A stretch of 44,966 nucleotides of DNA from a virus: positions 1 through 44,966 of IMG/VR virus record IMGVR_UViG_3300025151_000073. One strand, 5' to 3'. Shown here piece after piece: positions 17,877 through 31,000 of this stretch. The first letter of the stretch is position 1, and every line of letters begins with the position of its first letter. The notes beneath the pieces were generated by a model. It saw only the letters and a list, made by a program, of their open reading frames with translations. It had not been told where the DNA came from and searched no databases. The translations under genes and the position numbers were made by a program.

Positions 17877-18632
17877 ATGGCAAAAGGATTTACTGTAAAG
17901 GCAAAATCGCCGGTTAAAAAAGCAGCACAAGAGTGGGACTACGACAAGGCAAAAGAAATGGTAAAGGGCAAGGCAATTGTCTTCTGCTTGCCAGGTCGCG
18001 GAGTTTCATATACGTATCTGAAGAATTTTGTACAACTTTGCTTTGACTTGGTGCAGTCAGGAGCAAGTATCCAGATTTCGCAGGATTATTCCTCCATGGT
18101 AAACTTTGCAAGATGCAAGTGCCTTGGTGCTAATGTACTGCGTGGTCCGGACCAACTGCCATGGGACGGAAAATTAAAATATGATTATCAGTTGTGGATT
18201 GACAGCGATATTGTTTTTAATACTGAAAAGTTCTGGCAATTGATTCTCATGGATCAAGACATTGCATCTGGATGGTATGCGACAGAGGACGGCAGAACGA
18301 CCTCAGTGGCACACTGGATGGACGAGGACGACTTCCGCAACAATGGTGGAGTCATGAACCATGAAACAGTTGAAAGCATCTCCAAGCGCAAATCTCCATT
18401 CACCGTAGACTATGCAGGATTTGGGTGGTTGCTCATTAAGTACGGAGTCTGGGAGAATAAGGAGATGAAGTATCCTTGGTTTGCTCCGAAGATGCAGGTC
18501 TTCGAAAGTGGCGAAGTACAGGACATGTGTGGTGAGGATGTCTCGTTCTGCCTTGATGCAAAAGAGGCAGGTTACGAAATCTGGTGTGATCCTCGCGTTC
18601 GCGTTGGTCACGAAAAGACACGGGTTATTTAA
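17877..18632 (+). CDS. Glycosyltransferase-like protein (GT-A, DxD), 251 aa
   Basis: LWIDSDIVF (106-114) is a DxD metal/nucleotide-sugar motif typical of GT-A glycosyltransferases. GKAIVFCLPGRGVSYTYL near residue 31 matches the first strand-loop, and GEDVSFCLDAKEAG (from about residue 219) the C-terminal acidic motif before GYEIWCDPRVRVGHE. Proteins of this type are shared by many cyanomyoviruses. The sugar acceptor (host envelope, phage DNA or capsid) is unknown. It begins a short run with the genes at 18635 and 18809. Confidence 0.75.
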   Translation: MAKGFTVKAKSPVKKAAQEWDYDKAKEMVKGKAIVFCLPGRGVSYTYLKNFVQLCFDLVQSGASIQISQDYSSMVNFARCKCLGANVLRGPDQLPWDGKLKYDYQLWIDSDIVFNTEKFWQLILMDQDIASGWYATEDGRTTSVAHWMDEDDFRNNGGVMNHETVESISKRKSPFTVDYAGFGWLLIKYGVWENKEMKYPWFAPKMQVFESGEVQDMCGEDVSFCLDAKEAGYEIWCDPRVRVGHEKTRVI

Positions 18633-18634
18633 TA

Positions 18635-18802
18635 ATGGCACGTCAAGAATTTCACAGAATTCTTGTAAATGGAAAGATTCTTTATGATCGTTTAGGTATG
18701 ATAGAATTTTTCGATAGAATGGATGATCTTGCAATTGAATATTATCAGACAGGTCATCCAGATCCAGGTAGCATTACAACTGAAATTATTACAGAGGACT
18801 AG
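18635..18802 (+). CDS. Hypothetical protein, 55 aa
   Basis: The 55-residue ORF starts 2 nt after the upstream stop. FHRILVNGKILYDRLGMIEF, then EYYQTGHPDPGS, is the type of pattern seen in small cyanophage proteins. It has a weak helix and beta character and no motif. Function is unknown. Confidence 0.65.
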   Translation: MARQEFHRILVNGKILYDRLGMIEFFDRMDDLAIEYYQTGHPDPGSITTEIITED

Positions 18803-18808
18803 TACATT

Positions 18809-18958
18809 ATGGCAGTAAGATCAAAAGTCGGACTCAATGGTGAGCAAAACATTCAATCGACTCCGAAAAAAACTCGTCAAGGTAAAGGTAAGCACACCAA
18901 ATATGCATCTACATCCAGAAACGCGGCTCGTAAAAGATATAGAGGTCAGGGAAAATAA
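18809..18958 (+). CDS. Highly basic microprotein, 49 aa
   Basis: About one third of residues are Lys or Arg (KKTRQGKGKHTKYASTSRNA, then ARKRYRGQGK), with almost no acidic residues. I recall such a protein next to the glycosyltransferase-like gene in cyanomyoviruses. It probably binds nucleic acid, perhaps in packaging or as a histone-like condenser. It starts 6 nt after the upstream stop. Function is unknown. Confidence 0.7.
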   Translation: MAVRSKVGLNGEQNIQSTPKKTRQGKGKHTKYASTSRNAARKRYRGQGK

Positions 18959-18986
18959 TAGATAGTATCAACTATTATGTTTTTAC

Positions 18987-19661
18987 ATGTCTTGTTTGAT
19001 TTCTAATTTACCTGCCTATGAAGTATGGGTAAGAAAAGAATATCTCACTGACCATCAAAGTGGACACGGTGAATTTGTAAAGGGCGTCTGGGTATCGGTT
19101 AAATCGATTCCTGGACGTGCTTTTTATTTTGAAACGTATCTTCCAGAATATGCGGCAATGTATGATAAATTGCCAATTAGTGCGTTTGTCTCGTCTCCAG
19201 AAAAACCAACACCGGATATGGAGTTACATAACCTTCAGTTCTGGAATTGTATGGACTATGGTGTCACGACTATTCAGAAGCAATTCATTGGTTCTATGCA
19301 CTATGAGGTCTATACTCGTGACTATGGCACTCAGACCGGCACCTACATCTGTACAATTGACAATTATCACCAAGATTCTGATGCCGTTGATTACTCCACC
19401 AGTGAAAATCCATCAGAACACAAGTCTCATAACCTAATTGAACTTGATAATGGGCAATTCTGCCTCTATCCAAACAACAGAACTCGCATCTTTGACAATA
19501 GTTTGACTCCAGAAACACCAAAAATTCCAGATTTTAAGGTTTCTACCGTTTATTATCAGGTAGAAAATGGACATGATCGCGATGGACTCGGAAATGATGA
19601 GAATTATTTCTGGAAAACTGCCAAAGAACGTAAAAATGAGGATCAAATTCCCAATTATTGA
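18987..19661 (+). CDS. Conserved cyanophage protein, 224 aa
   Basis: YEVWVRKEYLTDHQSGHGEF (residues 11-30), KSIPGRAFYFETYLPEYAAM and LPISAFVSSP form a highly conserved core in cyanomyovirus proteins lying immediately before the gp25-gp6-gp8 cluster. Its C-terminus is polar and looser. Its location next to the baseplate genes suggests a virion or assembly role, but no function is established by sequence. Confidence 0.7.
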   Translation: MSCLISNLPAYEVWVRKEYLTDHQSGHGEFVKGVWVSVKSIPGRAFYFETYLPEYAAMYDKLPISAFVSSPEKPTPDMELHNLQFWNCMDYGVTTIQKQFIGSMHYEVYTRDYGTQTGTYICTIDNYHQDSDAVDYSTSENPSEHKSHNLIELDNGQFCLYPNNRTRIFDNSLTPETPKIPDFKVSTVYYQVENGHDRDGLGNDENYFWKTAKERKNEDQIPNY

Positions 19662-19663
19662 GT

Positions 19664-19671
19664 TATAAATA
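19664..19671 (+). promoter_or_regulatory. Late promoter of the gp25 operon
   Basis: TATAAATA, 26 nt before ATG 19690, directly after the stop of the preceding gene. It matches the T4-type late sequence exactly. It should drive gp25, gp6 and the giant gene, which are separated by only one base each. Confidence 0.8.
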
Positions 19672-19689
19672 AATAAAAACTCCTTGTAA

Positions 19690-20091
19690 ATGGCAATCCA
19701 AAGGATATCAAGAGCATTCAAGGACATTAGTTTGTCCTTTGATGCACATCCTGTCACCAAAGATCTACTAGTTCTAAAGAATGAAAATGCGATTCGTAGA
19801 TCGGTGAGGAATATTGTGGAAACTATCCCAACAGAAAGGTTTTTCAATTCATTATTTGGATCTGAAGTTAGGGATAGTCTATTTGAATTTGTGGATTTTG
19901 GTACTGCATCAGCAATTCAAAATCAAATTTTAGTTTCACTTGAAAATTTTGAACCAAGAATAGGAAATGTAGAGGTAAATGTTTTTCCTCGTCCAGATCA
20001 AAATTCATTCAATGTAACTGTTATATTTGATATTATTGGTCAGGAGTTTCCAACTCAAGAATATTCGTTCCTATTAGAGGCAACAAGATAA
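19690..20091 (+). CDS. 25: gp25, baseplate wedge subunit
   Basis: A 133-residue protein, close to T4 gp25 (132 aa). RFFNSLFGSEVRDSLFEFVD and the end of the fold fit the gpW/gp25 family, which is homologous to the lysozyme-like T6SS TssE. DLSLSFDAHPVTKDLLVL-type N-terminus (described loosely) is typical. It occupies the inner baseplate near gp6 and gp53 in T4. It is followed by gp6 after one base, as in other cyanomyoviruses. Confidence 0.92.
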   Translation: MAIQRISRAFKDISLSFDAHPVTKDLLVLKNENAIRRSVRNIVETIPTERFFNSLFGSEVRDSLFEFVDFGTASAIQNQILVSLENFEPRIGNVEVNVFPRPDQNSFNVTVIFDIIGQEFPTQEYSFLLEATR

Positions 20092-20092
20092 T

Positions 20093-22003
20093 ATGCCTTT
20101 TACTAAGTATACAAATCTAGACTTTGATCAGATAAAGTCATCCATCAAAGATTATCTCCGTGCAAATTCTAATTTCACTGACTTTGATTTTGAGGGATCT
20201 AACTTTTCTGTCTTAATAGACACGCTAGCATATAACACATATATCACAGCATTCAACTCAAATATGATTGTGAATGAATCCTTCTTGGATTCTGCAACTC
20301 TCAGAGAGAATGTTGTATCACTGGCAAGAAATATTGGTTATGTGCCTCGCTCTAGAACCTCTGCAAGGGCACAAATCTCATTTTCAGTGCAAAGACCCGA
20401 TGGAGATTCATCCGCGCAGGTGACCCTCAGTAGAGGTCTCGTATGCACTGGAACTAGTTCCAATAGCAATTTTGTATTTTCAATACCAGAAGATATTACC
20501 AGAAATTTTGTTGATGGGGTTGCAACGTTTAATAACATTGAAATCTATGAAGGGACATATTTAACAAAACAATTTCTATATGATGGATCTCTCGATCAAA
20601 AATTTATCCTTAATAACTCTTTTGTAGACACCTCTACACTTAAAGTTTACATTAAAAAAGAGAATGATACAGGTTTAGGGATTGAATACTCTTTAGTTGA
20701 CAATATTATCAATGTAAAATCGAGTTCTCAGATTTATCTCATACAAGAAGTGCAAGATGAAAAGTATCAACTGTTTTTTGGTGATGGATTAATCGGAAAA
20801 AAACTTGGAACTGATTTAAATTCTGATGGAAATATCATAACAGCAAATTATATTGTGTCAAATGGTTCTGATGGCAACGGAGTTAGTAATTTTTCTCTTG
20901 CCGGAAGTTTTTTAACCTCTGATGGAAATAATATTAATCCATCTACAATAACAATCACCACAAATCAGAAATCCCAAAACGGGTCTGAAATAGAATCAAT
21001 CGATTCTGTTAGATATTTTGCTCCAAAAATATATTCTGCACAATCAAGAGCAGTCACTGGTCGTGATTATGAAGCAATTATCAAAATGATCTACCCAGAC
21101 ACCGAATCTGTGGCGATTGTTGGTGGAGAAGAGATGGAACCACCACAATTTGGAACTGTAAACATTAGTATAAAACCAAAAAACGGAACTTTTGTCTCAG
21201 ATTTCAATAAATCTAGAATTTTATCACAATTGAAGCAATATACAGTCTCTGGAATTAATCAAAAAATTACAGATTTGAAAATTCTTTATGTTGAAATCGA
21301 TTCTTCTGTTTATTATGACTATTCTCGGATATCAACTGTTGAAACACTCAGAACAAGTGTCCTTAATTCGCTAAATGAGTACTCAAATTCGGTGGATATT
21401 AATAAATTTGGCGGTAGATTTAAATATAGCAAAATTCAGCAAATTATTGACAACACAAATACGTCAATAACCTCCAATATTACCAAAATAAAAATTAGAA
21501 GAGATCTGAAAGCAGTTATAAATCAATTTGCCCAGTATGAATTGTGTTATGGAAACAGATTTCACGTAAATAATGGTGGATATAACATCAAATCAACAGG
21601 TTTTAATATTGCAAATGATCCTGATGTTGTTTATTTGACAGACATTCCAAATCTTGACGGAAGAACTGGAATTTTATCAATTGTAAAACCACTTGATAGT
21701 CAAAATATAAAAGTTGTTGTGAAATCAGCAGGAACAATTGATTATATGAAAGGTGAAATAAATCTCAATACAATAAAAATTACCTCAACAGAACTTCAAA
21801 ATAATATAATTGAAATTCAAGCATTTCCAGAATCAAATGATATTGTTGGACTTAAAGATTTGTACCTTAATTTTAACGTCTCTGCAAGTACAATAAATAT
21901 GGTGAAGGATGTTATTGCATCGGGAGATGAAATATCGGGAACGGTATTTAATAGAGATTTTTACACATCAAGTTACTTAAACGGAAATTTAATAAGAGAG
22001 TAA
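20093..22003 (+). CDS. 6: gp6, baseplate wedge subunit
   Basis: 636 residues, similar to T4 gp6 (660 aa). The N-terminus FDQIKSSIKDYLRANSNFTD, then SVLIDTLAYNTYITAFNSNM and ARNIGYVPRS are typical of gp6/J-like baseplate proteins. The middle contains VNESFLDSATLRENV. gp6 forms the ring linking the six wedges. It lies between gp25 and the giant gene with one-base gaps, so the genes are translated as a unit. Confidence 0.92.
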   Translation: MPFTKYTNLDFDQIKSSIKDYLRANSNFTDFDFEGSNFSVLIDTLAYNTYITAFNSNMIVNESFLDSATLRENVVSLARNIGYVPRSRTSARAQISFSVQRPDGDSSAQVTLSRGLVCTGTSSNSNFVFSIPEDITRNFVDGVATFNNIEIYEGTYLTKQFLYDGSLDQKFILNNSFVDTSTLKVYIKKENDTGLGIEYSLVDNIINVKSSSQIYLIQEVQDEKYQLFFGDGLIGKKLGTDLNSDGNIITANYIVSNGSDGNGVSNFSLAGSFLTSDGNNINPSTITITTNQKSQNGSEIESIDSVRYFAPKIYSAQSRAVTGRDYEAIIKMIYPDTESVAIVGGEEMEPPQFGTVNISIKPKNGTFVSDFNKSRILSQLKQYTVSGINQKITDLKILYVEIDSSVYYDYSRISTVETLRTSVLNSLNEYSNSVDINKFGGRFKYSKIQQIIDNTNTSITSNITKIKIRRDLKAVINQFAQYELCYGNRFHVNNGGYNIKSTGFNIANDPDVVYLTDIPNLDGRTGILSIVKPLDSQNIKVVVKSAGTIDYMKGEINLNTIKITSTELQNNIIEIQAFPESNDIVGLKDLYLNFNVSASTINMVKDVIASGDEISGTVFNRDFYTSSYLNGNLIRE

Positions 22004-22004
22004 T

Positions 22005-25000
22005 ATGATACAAACTGGATTTGAACCCAAAGTAAAGGTTCAACAAATTATCGATAGTCAGTTGCCCGAATTTGTTTTGGATGAAAATCCAAAATCGGTA
22101 GAATTTTTAAAGCAATATTATATTTCTCAAGAATATCAAGGTGGTCCAACTGATATTACAGATAATCTAGATCAATATCTCAAACTTGATAATTTAACAC
22201 CTGAAGTAATAGTTGACACTACACGCACTACATCAGGAATTACCTCTACGGACACTACAATCGCCGTAAACAGCACTAAAGGGTTTCCTAATGAATATGG
22301 TCTCTTTAAGATAAACAATGAAGTTATAACCTATACTGGCATAACTACAAATTCATTTACTGGTTGCCAACGTGGTTTTAGTGGCATCACTTCATATCAT
22401 AGTGATTTAAATCAAGAAGAACTTGTATTTTTAGATTCTTCAAGAGAAGATCACTCAAAAGATGATGTAGTTCATAATTTAAGTTCTCTATTTTTAAAAG
22501 ATTTTTATAAAAAATTAAAATTTACTTTTGCTCCTGGTTTAGAAGATGTTGATTTTGTAAAAGAATTAGATGCTGGAAACTTTATAAAAGAGGCAAGATC
22601 ATTTTATCAGTCAAAAGGGACTGATGAATCATTTAGAATTTTGTTTAATGTTCTTTACGGTGCAACACCTAGAGTAGTTAATTTAGAAGAATTTTTAATT
22701 AAACCATCTTCTTCAAACTATTTGAGAAGAGAAGTTGCTATTGCCGAAGTTATTAGTGGAGATCCTTCAAAACTCGTTGGTCAAACAATAGTAAAATCCA
22801 CTGATTCTGGAACAACTGCTGCAATATCAGAAATAGAACCATTTACAAGAGAAAATAAACAATACTTTAAACTTTCTCTTTTTGTTGGATATGACGAATC
22901 TTCCACTATTGAGGGAACTTTTAATATAACTCCAAGTACAAAAAACATAGAAACTGTTGCCATTGGAGCATCAGTTATTACTGTCGATTCAACAATCGGT
23001 TTTGCACAAACCGGAATGGTTATATCTGGTATTAATAGCGTTAGTTATACTGATAAAAGTATCAATCAATTTATTGGATGCACTGGAATAGGTGAAACTA
23101 TTTCTGCAGCAAGTAATATAAGATCTAACGAAATTTATTTTGGATTTGAAGGTGGAGATCCAAATAAAAAAGTTGAAATAAGATTGACTGGAGTATTATC
23201 AAAATTTTTCCAAGTATCTAATGAACTTACAGTTTCTGAAAATGATGTTATTTCAGTTAAAAATATTGGCGATTTAATTGAAAATCCAAATACTGGAGAA
23301 AAAACAAATAAAGAAATTTTTGCTAACTCTTGGATTTACAATACTAGTTCAACTTTTGAAGTAGAAAGTTTTGGTAATAATTTAACATTAACCTTAAAAA
23401 GCGAAATTGATAAATCCAGTTTAAAAAAAGGTGATAGTGTTGAAATTATTCAAAAAGGTGGAAGTGATGATGGAAAAGTTGTATATCCAACATCATCTAC
23501 TCCCACAACCGTAACTGACATCTCCTCAGACAACAAATCGATTAGTTTAAATAATTTTACGTTTAATGCGGACAGTTCTGTAGAATATGGTCTAAGAAGA
23601 AAAATTAATAAAGTTAGTAGTGAATTTACTCCTATTGAATTTGGAAATAATGTAATTACAGGTGATGTACAAAATGTTTATACTGATTTAGATGGAAAAC
23701 ATGCATATGTTGCATCCAATTCTTTACCATCAAAAATAACAGGAATCACTACATCATTTACTTATGAAATAACTAAGAAAATTAATTCTGCATCTATTGA
23801 TTCTGAAGGTAGTTTGGGGGATCTTAATACTTTAAATAATTTTACAACCATAACTTTTGCAGATGATGCTCCATTCGTAACTGGAGATAGAGTTTTTTAC
23901 AAACCAGATGGGGATCCTCTTGTCGGTTTAATTGAAGGATCGTATTTTGTAGAAATTATACCAAATAATAAGAAAAAAATTAAATTATATAATTCTAGAG
24001 TTTTTGTTGGAACAGAAGATTACGTAACATTTTCAACCCCATCTTCTGGGATTGGAAAACATACTTTTACATTATTTGAACATAAATCTGGAGAAATTGC
24101 TCCGCAAAAAATATTTAAAAAGTTTCCATTACCTCCCAATAATAAAAACGGAGTTAATGAATTAACTGAACCAGGAAATTCGACTGGAATGTTAATTAAT
24201 GGCGTAGAAATTGCCAATTATAAATCTGATGACATAGTATACTATGGTCCATTAGAATCTATAAATGTTTTAAATGGTGGACGTAATTATGATGTAATTA
24301 ATTTGCCTAATGTAGTAGTTTCTACTGGACTTGGAACCACAGCATTATGTCGTCCAGTAGTTCAAGGATCCATTGAAAGAGTTGATATTGACATTTTAGA
24401 TTTTGATATAGATGAAGTCAAATCGGTGAAAGTAATAGGTGGTAATGGCAGCGGAGCAAATCTTAAGGCAATTGTTGGAAAAAAAGTTAGAGAAGTGTCT
24501 TTTGATGGACAATTGACATCAAACAATGGTGGAGTTGATAATAATACCAATCAAATTACATTCTTATCCAATCATAATTTTGTTAATGGACAAGAAGTAA
24601 TATATGATGCTAATGGAAATTTGGGGATAGGAGTTGGAATTGGAACATCTTCTCTTGTTGACAAAGCATCTTACTATGTGAAAGTTGATAATAGCAGCAC
24701 CATTAAATTATTTGAAACTTTTAGCGATTATTCCTCAAATACAAATATTGTAGGATTAAGCACTCTTTATACAACAGGCATTCATAAATTTAAAACTAAT
24801 GAAAAAACTAAAACCATATCTTCTATTAATATTATTGATGGTGGATCTGGATATACTAATAGAAAATTAATCGTTAAACCAAGTGGAATATCAACATCCA
24901 AAGACTTAATTAATTTTATAGATCACGGATTTGCTGACGGTGATGTAGTTTTATACTCCTCTGATGGAACACCAATTGCTGGATTAACAACATCAACAGG

Positions 25001-28000
25001 AATATCAACTACATCTGTTCAATATAAAATTATAAAAATTGATGATGATTCTTTTAGAGTTGCAGATGTTGGAGTCGGAGGAACATCTCCATCAAATTAT
25101 GAAAGAAAAAATTATTCCAAACTTGCATCAACTGGGGTTGGATATCAAAATTTTGCATATCCAGACATTACGGTTTCAATTGAATTTACTTCTACAGGAT
25201 TGGGAACAATCACAGAAAACAAATCAATTACGGCTACTCCTGTTGTAAAAGGAAAGGTAATTGATGCATACCTTTATGAAACTGGAACTGGGTATGGTTC
25301 CAGCACTATTAATCTTGAAAGAAAACCATTAGTTACTATAAAAAATGGCAAAGATGCTCAGTTAAAACCAATTATAATTAATGGAAATATTAACTCCGTC
25401 AATATTCAATTTGGAGGGTCTGAATATTTTTCAGCTCCAGACTTGGAAGTGTTTGATAATAGTGGATCTGGATCTGGAGCAATATTGAGACCAGTAATAT
25501 CATCGGAAGGTAAAATAACAGATGTTAAAATCATTAATACTGGAATAGGGTACTCCAGCACTTCAACTGGGATTAAAGTAATGCCTAGTGGATTTGGAGC
25601 AAAATTTGATACCAAAATTAGACAATTAAGAGTAAATAATATAAACAAATATGGAAATGAAATACTTAAAGAAAAAAATGGAAAATTACAATATTCCATA
25701 TGTGGATATTATGATGATTTAAGATCCACTTTTGATGAAAGTCAATCCAAAGTATCTGGCATAATTGGGTGGGCTTATGATGGAAATCCAATATATGGCC
25801 CATTTGGAACTGTAGATCCATTCAACACAAGTTCTGATCCGAATCGTTTAACTTCCGGTTATATTGAAAATTCATCTAATATTAATGATAGACCTTCAGG
25901 ATTTAGTGATGGATTCTTTGTTGAGGATTATGAATATACTAATTCTGGAGATTTAGATGTACATAATGGAAAATTTGTAAAAACATTAGATTATCCTAAT
26001 GGAGTTTATGCATATTTTGCTACTATCGACAATAGCGGAAATCCACAATTCCCATATTTTATTGGCAACACTTATAGATCAAATACTTTAGATGAAAATA
26101 AAACTTTAAATCAAGAATTTGATTTTAAAAATTCAGAATTACTGAGAAATACTTTCCCATATAGAGTATCTGATCCTTTTGCGGATAATGATTTCTTAAT
26201 TGAAACAAATGAAATTTCAAGACAAAAAGCAATTATTGAATCTGTAACAGAAGGTCCTATTGAAAAAATTGACATTACTAATTCTGGCACAGGATATAAA
26301 GTAAATGACGTTTTAAATTTTGACAGCAGCAATACTGGTGGGGATGGAATTATTGCAAAAGTATCATCGATATTGGGAAAAAATATAGATGATATACAAA
26401 CTTCTATAGAAACTTATGAAAATTCTATTTTTACTTGGAATGGGGAAAATGAAATAAAAGTTTCAATCTTACCCCAACACAATCTTAGAGATAAAGAATA
26501 CGTCACTATTTCGGGATTTAGTAGTTCCTTATCGGAGTTAAATGGAAACTTTCAGATTGGAATTTCATCTTTCTATTCAAATCTTACCTCAGCAATAGTT
26601 GGAACAGATGCATCTCCAGGAGCAGCCACAACAGAAATATATGTATCTCAAATACCAAATTCAATTTCTGTTGGTAGTAGTGTTGGAATTGGTTCAGAAA
26701 CTTTACAGATATTAAATATATTCCCCAACTTAAATATTCTTAGAGTCAAGAGAGGTTTAACAGGAACTTCTCACACTGCCACAACAAAAATCTCATACAT
26801 TCCAGATTCATTTACAATATCCAAAAATGTAAATTATTTTGAATCTGCAGTTAATGATAAAATATATTTCAATCCAAAAGAATCTGTTGGTGTTGGAACC
26901 ACTGTTGGAATATCCAGTTCCATGACATTCACATTTGGTGATTCTTCTATTATTAGAGATATTCCAACTAAGAGAATTTACATTGAAAATCATCCTTTTA
27001 CATCAAATCAACCGGTTAATTTGATTGTTCCTACTGGTGGAGCAATATCAGTTTCAACTTCACCAACTGGAACGCCATTTAATTTACCAGCATCTGGAAT
27101 TACTACCACAGTATACATTGTAAGAAAAACAATTAACTCAGTTGGAATTAAAACTGGAATTGGATCTGAATTTGACGAAGTATTTTTCCGCAATAATGGA
27201 AATGATAGTGATGAGTATCTATTTGAAAGTATAAAAAATCAGAAAAAATCCAGAGTTCAAAGAATAAATTCTGTTGTATCTATTTCTACTGTAGGATTTT
27301 CAACTATTGCACCGGGTTCTACTTATCATCAGTTATCGACGAATGACATCATCAAATTAAATATTCAACCAAAACTTGTTTCCGGAGTAGGAACGGATGC
27401 CTCGATAGTCGTAAAAAGAGATATTGTTTCTGACAACATTTTAATAAATCCTCTTACAATTGATCCATCTGAAATTGACATCACTACAAATCAAATAACA
27501 ATATCTTCTCATGGATTAAAAACTGGAGATAAAGTTAGTTATGCAGCATCATTACCTGCTTCAGGATTAACCACAGGATCCTATTATGCATATAGAGTTA
27601 ATGAAAATATCATTCAATTAGCAGAAACTCTTAGCGATGCAAAATTAGATCCTCCAACTATTGTAAGTATTGGAAACACTGGGGGAGGAGAGCAGACAAT
27701 TTCTCCAATCAATCCGAGAATTGCAATAATAAAAGATAATAGTGCAATTTTTGATTTGTCAGATTCCACATTATCTGGATATGATTTTAAAATTTATTAT
27801 GATAATAAATTTAATAACGAATTTGTTTCTACAGGATCTACTAGTGGAATAACTATCGCAGGAGTTGGAACTATTGGAGTTAGTGTCAACGCTTCATTAA
27901 CTATCAATTATAATACAGATCTTACCAATATATTACCTACGAGATTATATTATAATTTAGAGAAATCAGGTTACATTAGCACAGCAGACACTGAGGTTCA

Positions 28001-31000
28001 AAATTATTCCGAAATACTTTATATTGATAGTTCTTATAATTCCGAATACAAAATTTCTGGAGTAGCAGCAACTACATTCAATATTGCCCTCAATGAAGTT
28101 CCTGAAAGGTTGTTTTATAAATCTAGTGAGTGTTCCTCTTTAGAATATACTACAGAATCATTAAACGTTGAAGGTCCTATTAATAAGATTAATATTGTTT
28201 CTGGAGGATCTGGATATAAGAGTTTGCCTAGTTTTGTTGGTTCTTCAAATACAACGGCAAAGGATGCCTATTTGGTTGCCAATTCTAGTTTAATTGGCAA
28301 TACAAAGAGGGTCAGAATAATAAATCAGGGATTTGAATATTCCTCTGATAGAACACTTCAACCAAACGCAAATATACCAGTAGTAGTTTCTGTTAAAGAT
28401 TCAAATACTGTTGGAATTGTTAGTGTCATCAGTGGAGGAAAAAATTACACGTCTCCACCAAAACTTGTAATTGTAAACACATCTACAAAACAAACAATTG
28501 ATAGTGGTATTTTAAAAGCAAATCTTACCGGAAATTCCATAAATGAAGTTAAAATTATTCAAGAACCAAAAGGTCTTCCATCACAATCAGTAGAAATTTT
28601 TGCCGAAGAAAATACTAATGGAATTAGTATTCAAAAAATTTCTCAACAGTCTGATACTAAATTTATATGCAAATTGACAACACCAGTTCTTGGATTTTCT
28701 ACTGATGTGTTTAGTGTTGGAGAAGAAGTTTTTATCGAAGGAATTCAAAAAGTTGGTGCCGCAGGTTCAGGATTTAATTCTGCAGACTATGGATATCAGT
28801 TTTTTGTTGTTGAAGAATATAAAAACTCATCTTTTATTGGAACCGTTACTCAAGATGAAGTAACAATCAATTTAAGTAGTTTAACAACCAATACGGGCAC
28901 AGCAAAAACTGTTCAAGATTCTCTTGGAACGATTATAAAAAAATCTGATTATCCATCATTTGCTGTCAATCAAAAACAGACTCAGTTTGCCATTGGAGAA
29001 AAATTAAGCGTTAATGGATCTACATCTGATATGCAAATATCTGGTATTGATGCGAGCAATATAAAAATATCAGGTAGTACTTTTGAATTGTCTACAAATG
29101 ACGTTCTCAAAGGACAAACAAGTGGAAATATTGCTGTCATAGAAAATATCACAAAAAATGAAGGAAGGTTTGAAGTTGATTTTTCGAGCAGACAAAATAT
29201 TGGATGGGATGATAATATTGGAAAACTGAGTCTTGATGATCAAGTTATTCCAGATAATAATTACTACCAAAATCTTTCTTATACCATTAAGAGTCCTATT
29301 GAATGGAGAGAACTAAGAACTCCGGTTAATAGTCTTGTTCATACTAGTGGTCTTAAGAATTTTGCTGATATTGGAATATCATCAACTGCTAATGCTGAAA
29401 TTGATAGTTCAAGTAATTTAACTGTTGTTCGTGATTTACTAGAAGAACTTAGAGTGGACACAATTTACAATTTTGATAATGTATTGGACATTGATGTCAT
29501 AGGATCTCAATCTAAGTTCTTAAAATTAAAAGCAAAAAAATTAACAGATTTTACCCTCTCTAAAAGTAATATTGTATTGAAAATAGATGATATTTCAGAT
29601 TCATTCTCAAATGATGATAATGTTACTAACAATGAATTTGTTGACATCTTTGAATTTGCCAATTCCGATTCTTATGACGATGTATTAATCAGAGTAACTA
29701 ATGTTGATAATAGCGAAATTCAATTAGCAGAATTAACTATTATTAGCAACAATAGTGGAGACAACTTCTTATTGGAGAAAGGTGAAATTACCAATATTGG
29801 ATCATCTTTAACTTCAGTAGTAGATGAAATTTATGGAACTTTCTCTGTTACAGATAATAATTTCCTCAGATTCACTCCCAAAAATTCAACAGATATTGAT
29901 TATGATATTAAATATCTTAAAAATACTTTTGGTTCCTCTACATCTGGTGTAGGAACAACTTCAATTGGATTTATTGATATAACTAATGTTGCTGGAGTTG
30001 TAACTTCCGGAGGTTCCGGTATAACAAGTTCTATTATTGGAGTTGCAACGGATAAATTTACATCACTGCATGTCAATACACAAATTATTCAATCTAATAC
30101 TGATGAATTAAATTTTGTTGAGTTGTACATAACTCATGACGGAGAAAACACATTTCTTGCAGAATCATTTTTTGATACTGGAGAAAATAGTTCTTCTTTC
30201 AATTTTATTGGATCTTTTGGTGCAAATATCAGTTCTGGTGTTCTCAATTTAAATTATACAAATGATACTGCAAATGATGTTCAGTTGAAATCAAGAATCG
30301 TTGGATTTGGAACAACATCAGTAGGCACAGGAATTCACAGATTTATAACACCATCTCAACCAGAGGGTGCGGAAAGAAGTGCAGTAATTAGATCTGCGTA
30401 TGAAACTACAGTTTCTGCTGCCGCGACGACAGTTATCAGTTTTGATAGGAATTTATTTAATTCTGTTAAATCAGTGGTTGAAGTGAGCATGGGTTCAACA
30501 AAAGCAGTTCATAATGTATTGGCTTTACAAGATAAATCTTTCGATACTTATGTTCAACAATCATCTTTCCTTTCTGCTGGAGGAATAGGCGTAACCGATG
30601 GAAGAAGTGGTATGGGAACATTTGGTGTAGAGTATTCCGGAGCAAACTTTATATTAAAGTTTTATCCTGATGCAGCAATGACATCAAATCTGCAGGTTTC
30701 CTCCCTTAATGAAATTCTTTATACAGAGTTGGATTCGATTAACATTGCTCCAGAACTTCAATATGGAGATAACACTCAGTCACTTAAAGTTAAATTTTAT
30801 AATTCAGTAAACGGCGAAAGAATTAATAAAACTGATTTTATTGCAAGAAACAATAAAGTACCTATTTTTGCAAAATCTTTTAATCCCCAAGATTCTACTC
30901 AATTGAATCTCTCCACCGGAACATTCACCATAGAAAATCACTTCTTTAGAACCGGTGAAGAGTTGTCATACACTCCCAAAGCAACTTTTGTTGGAGTTGG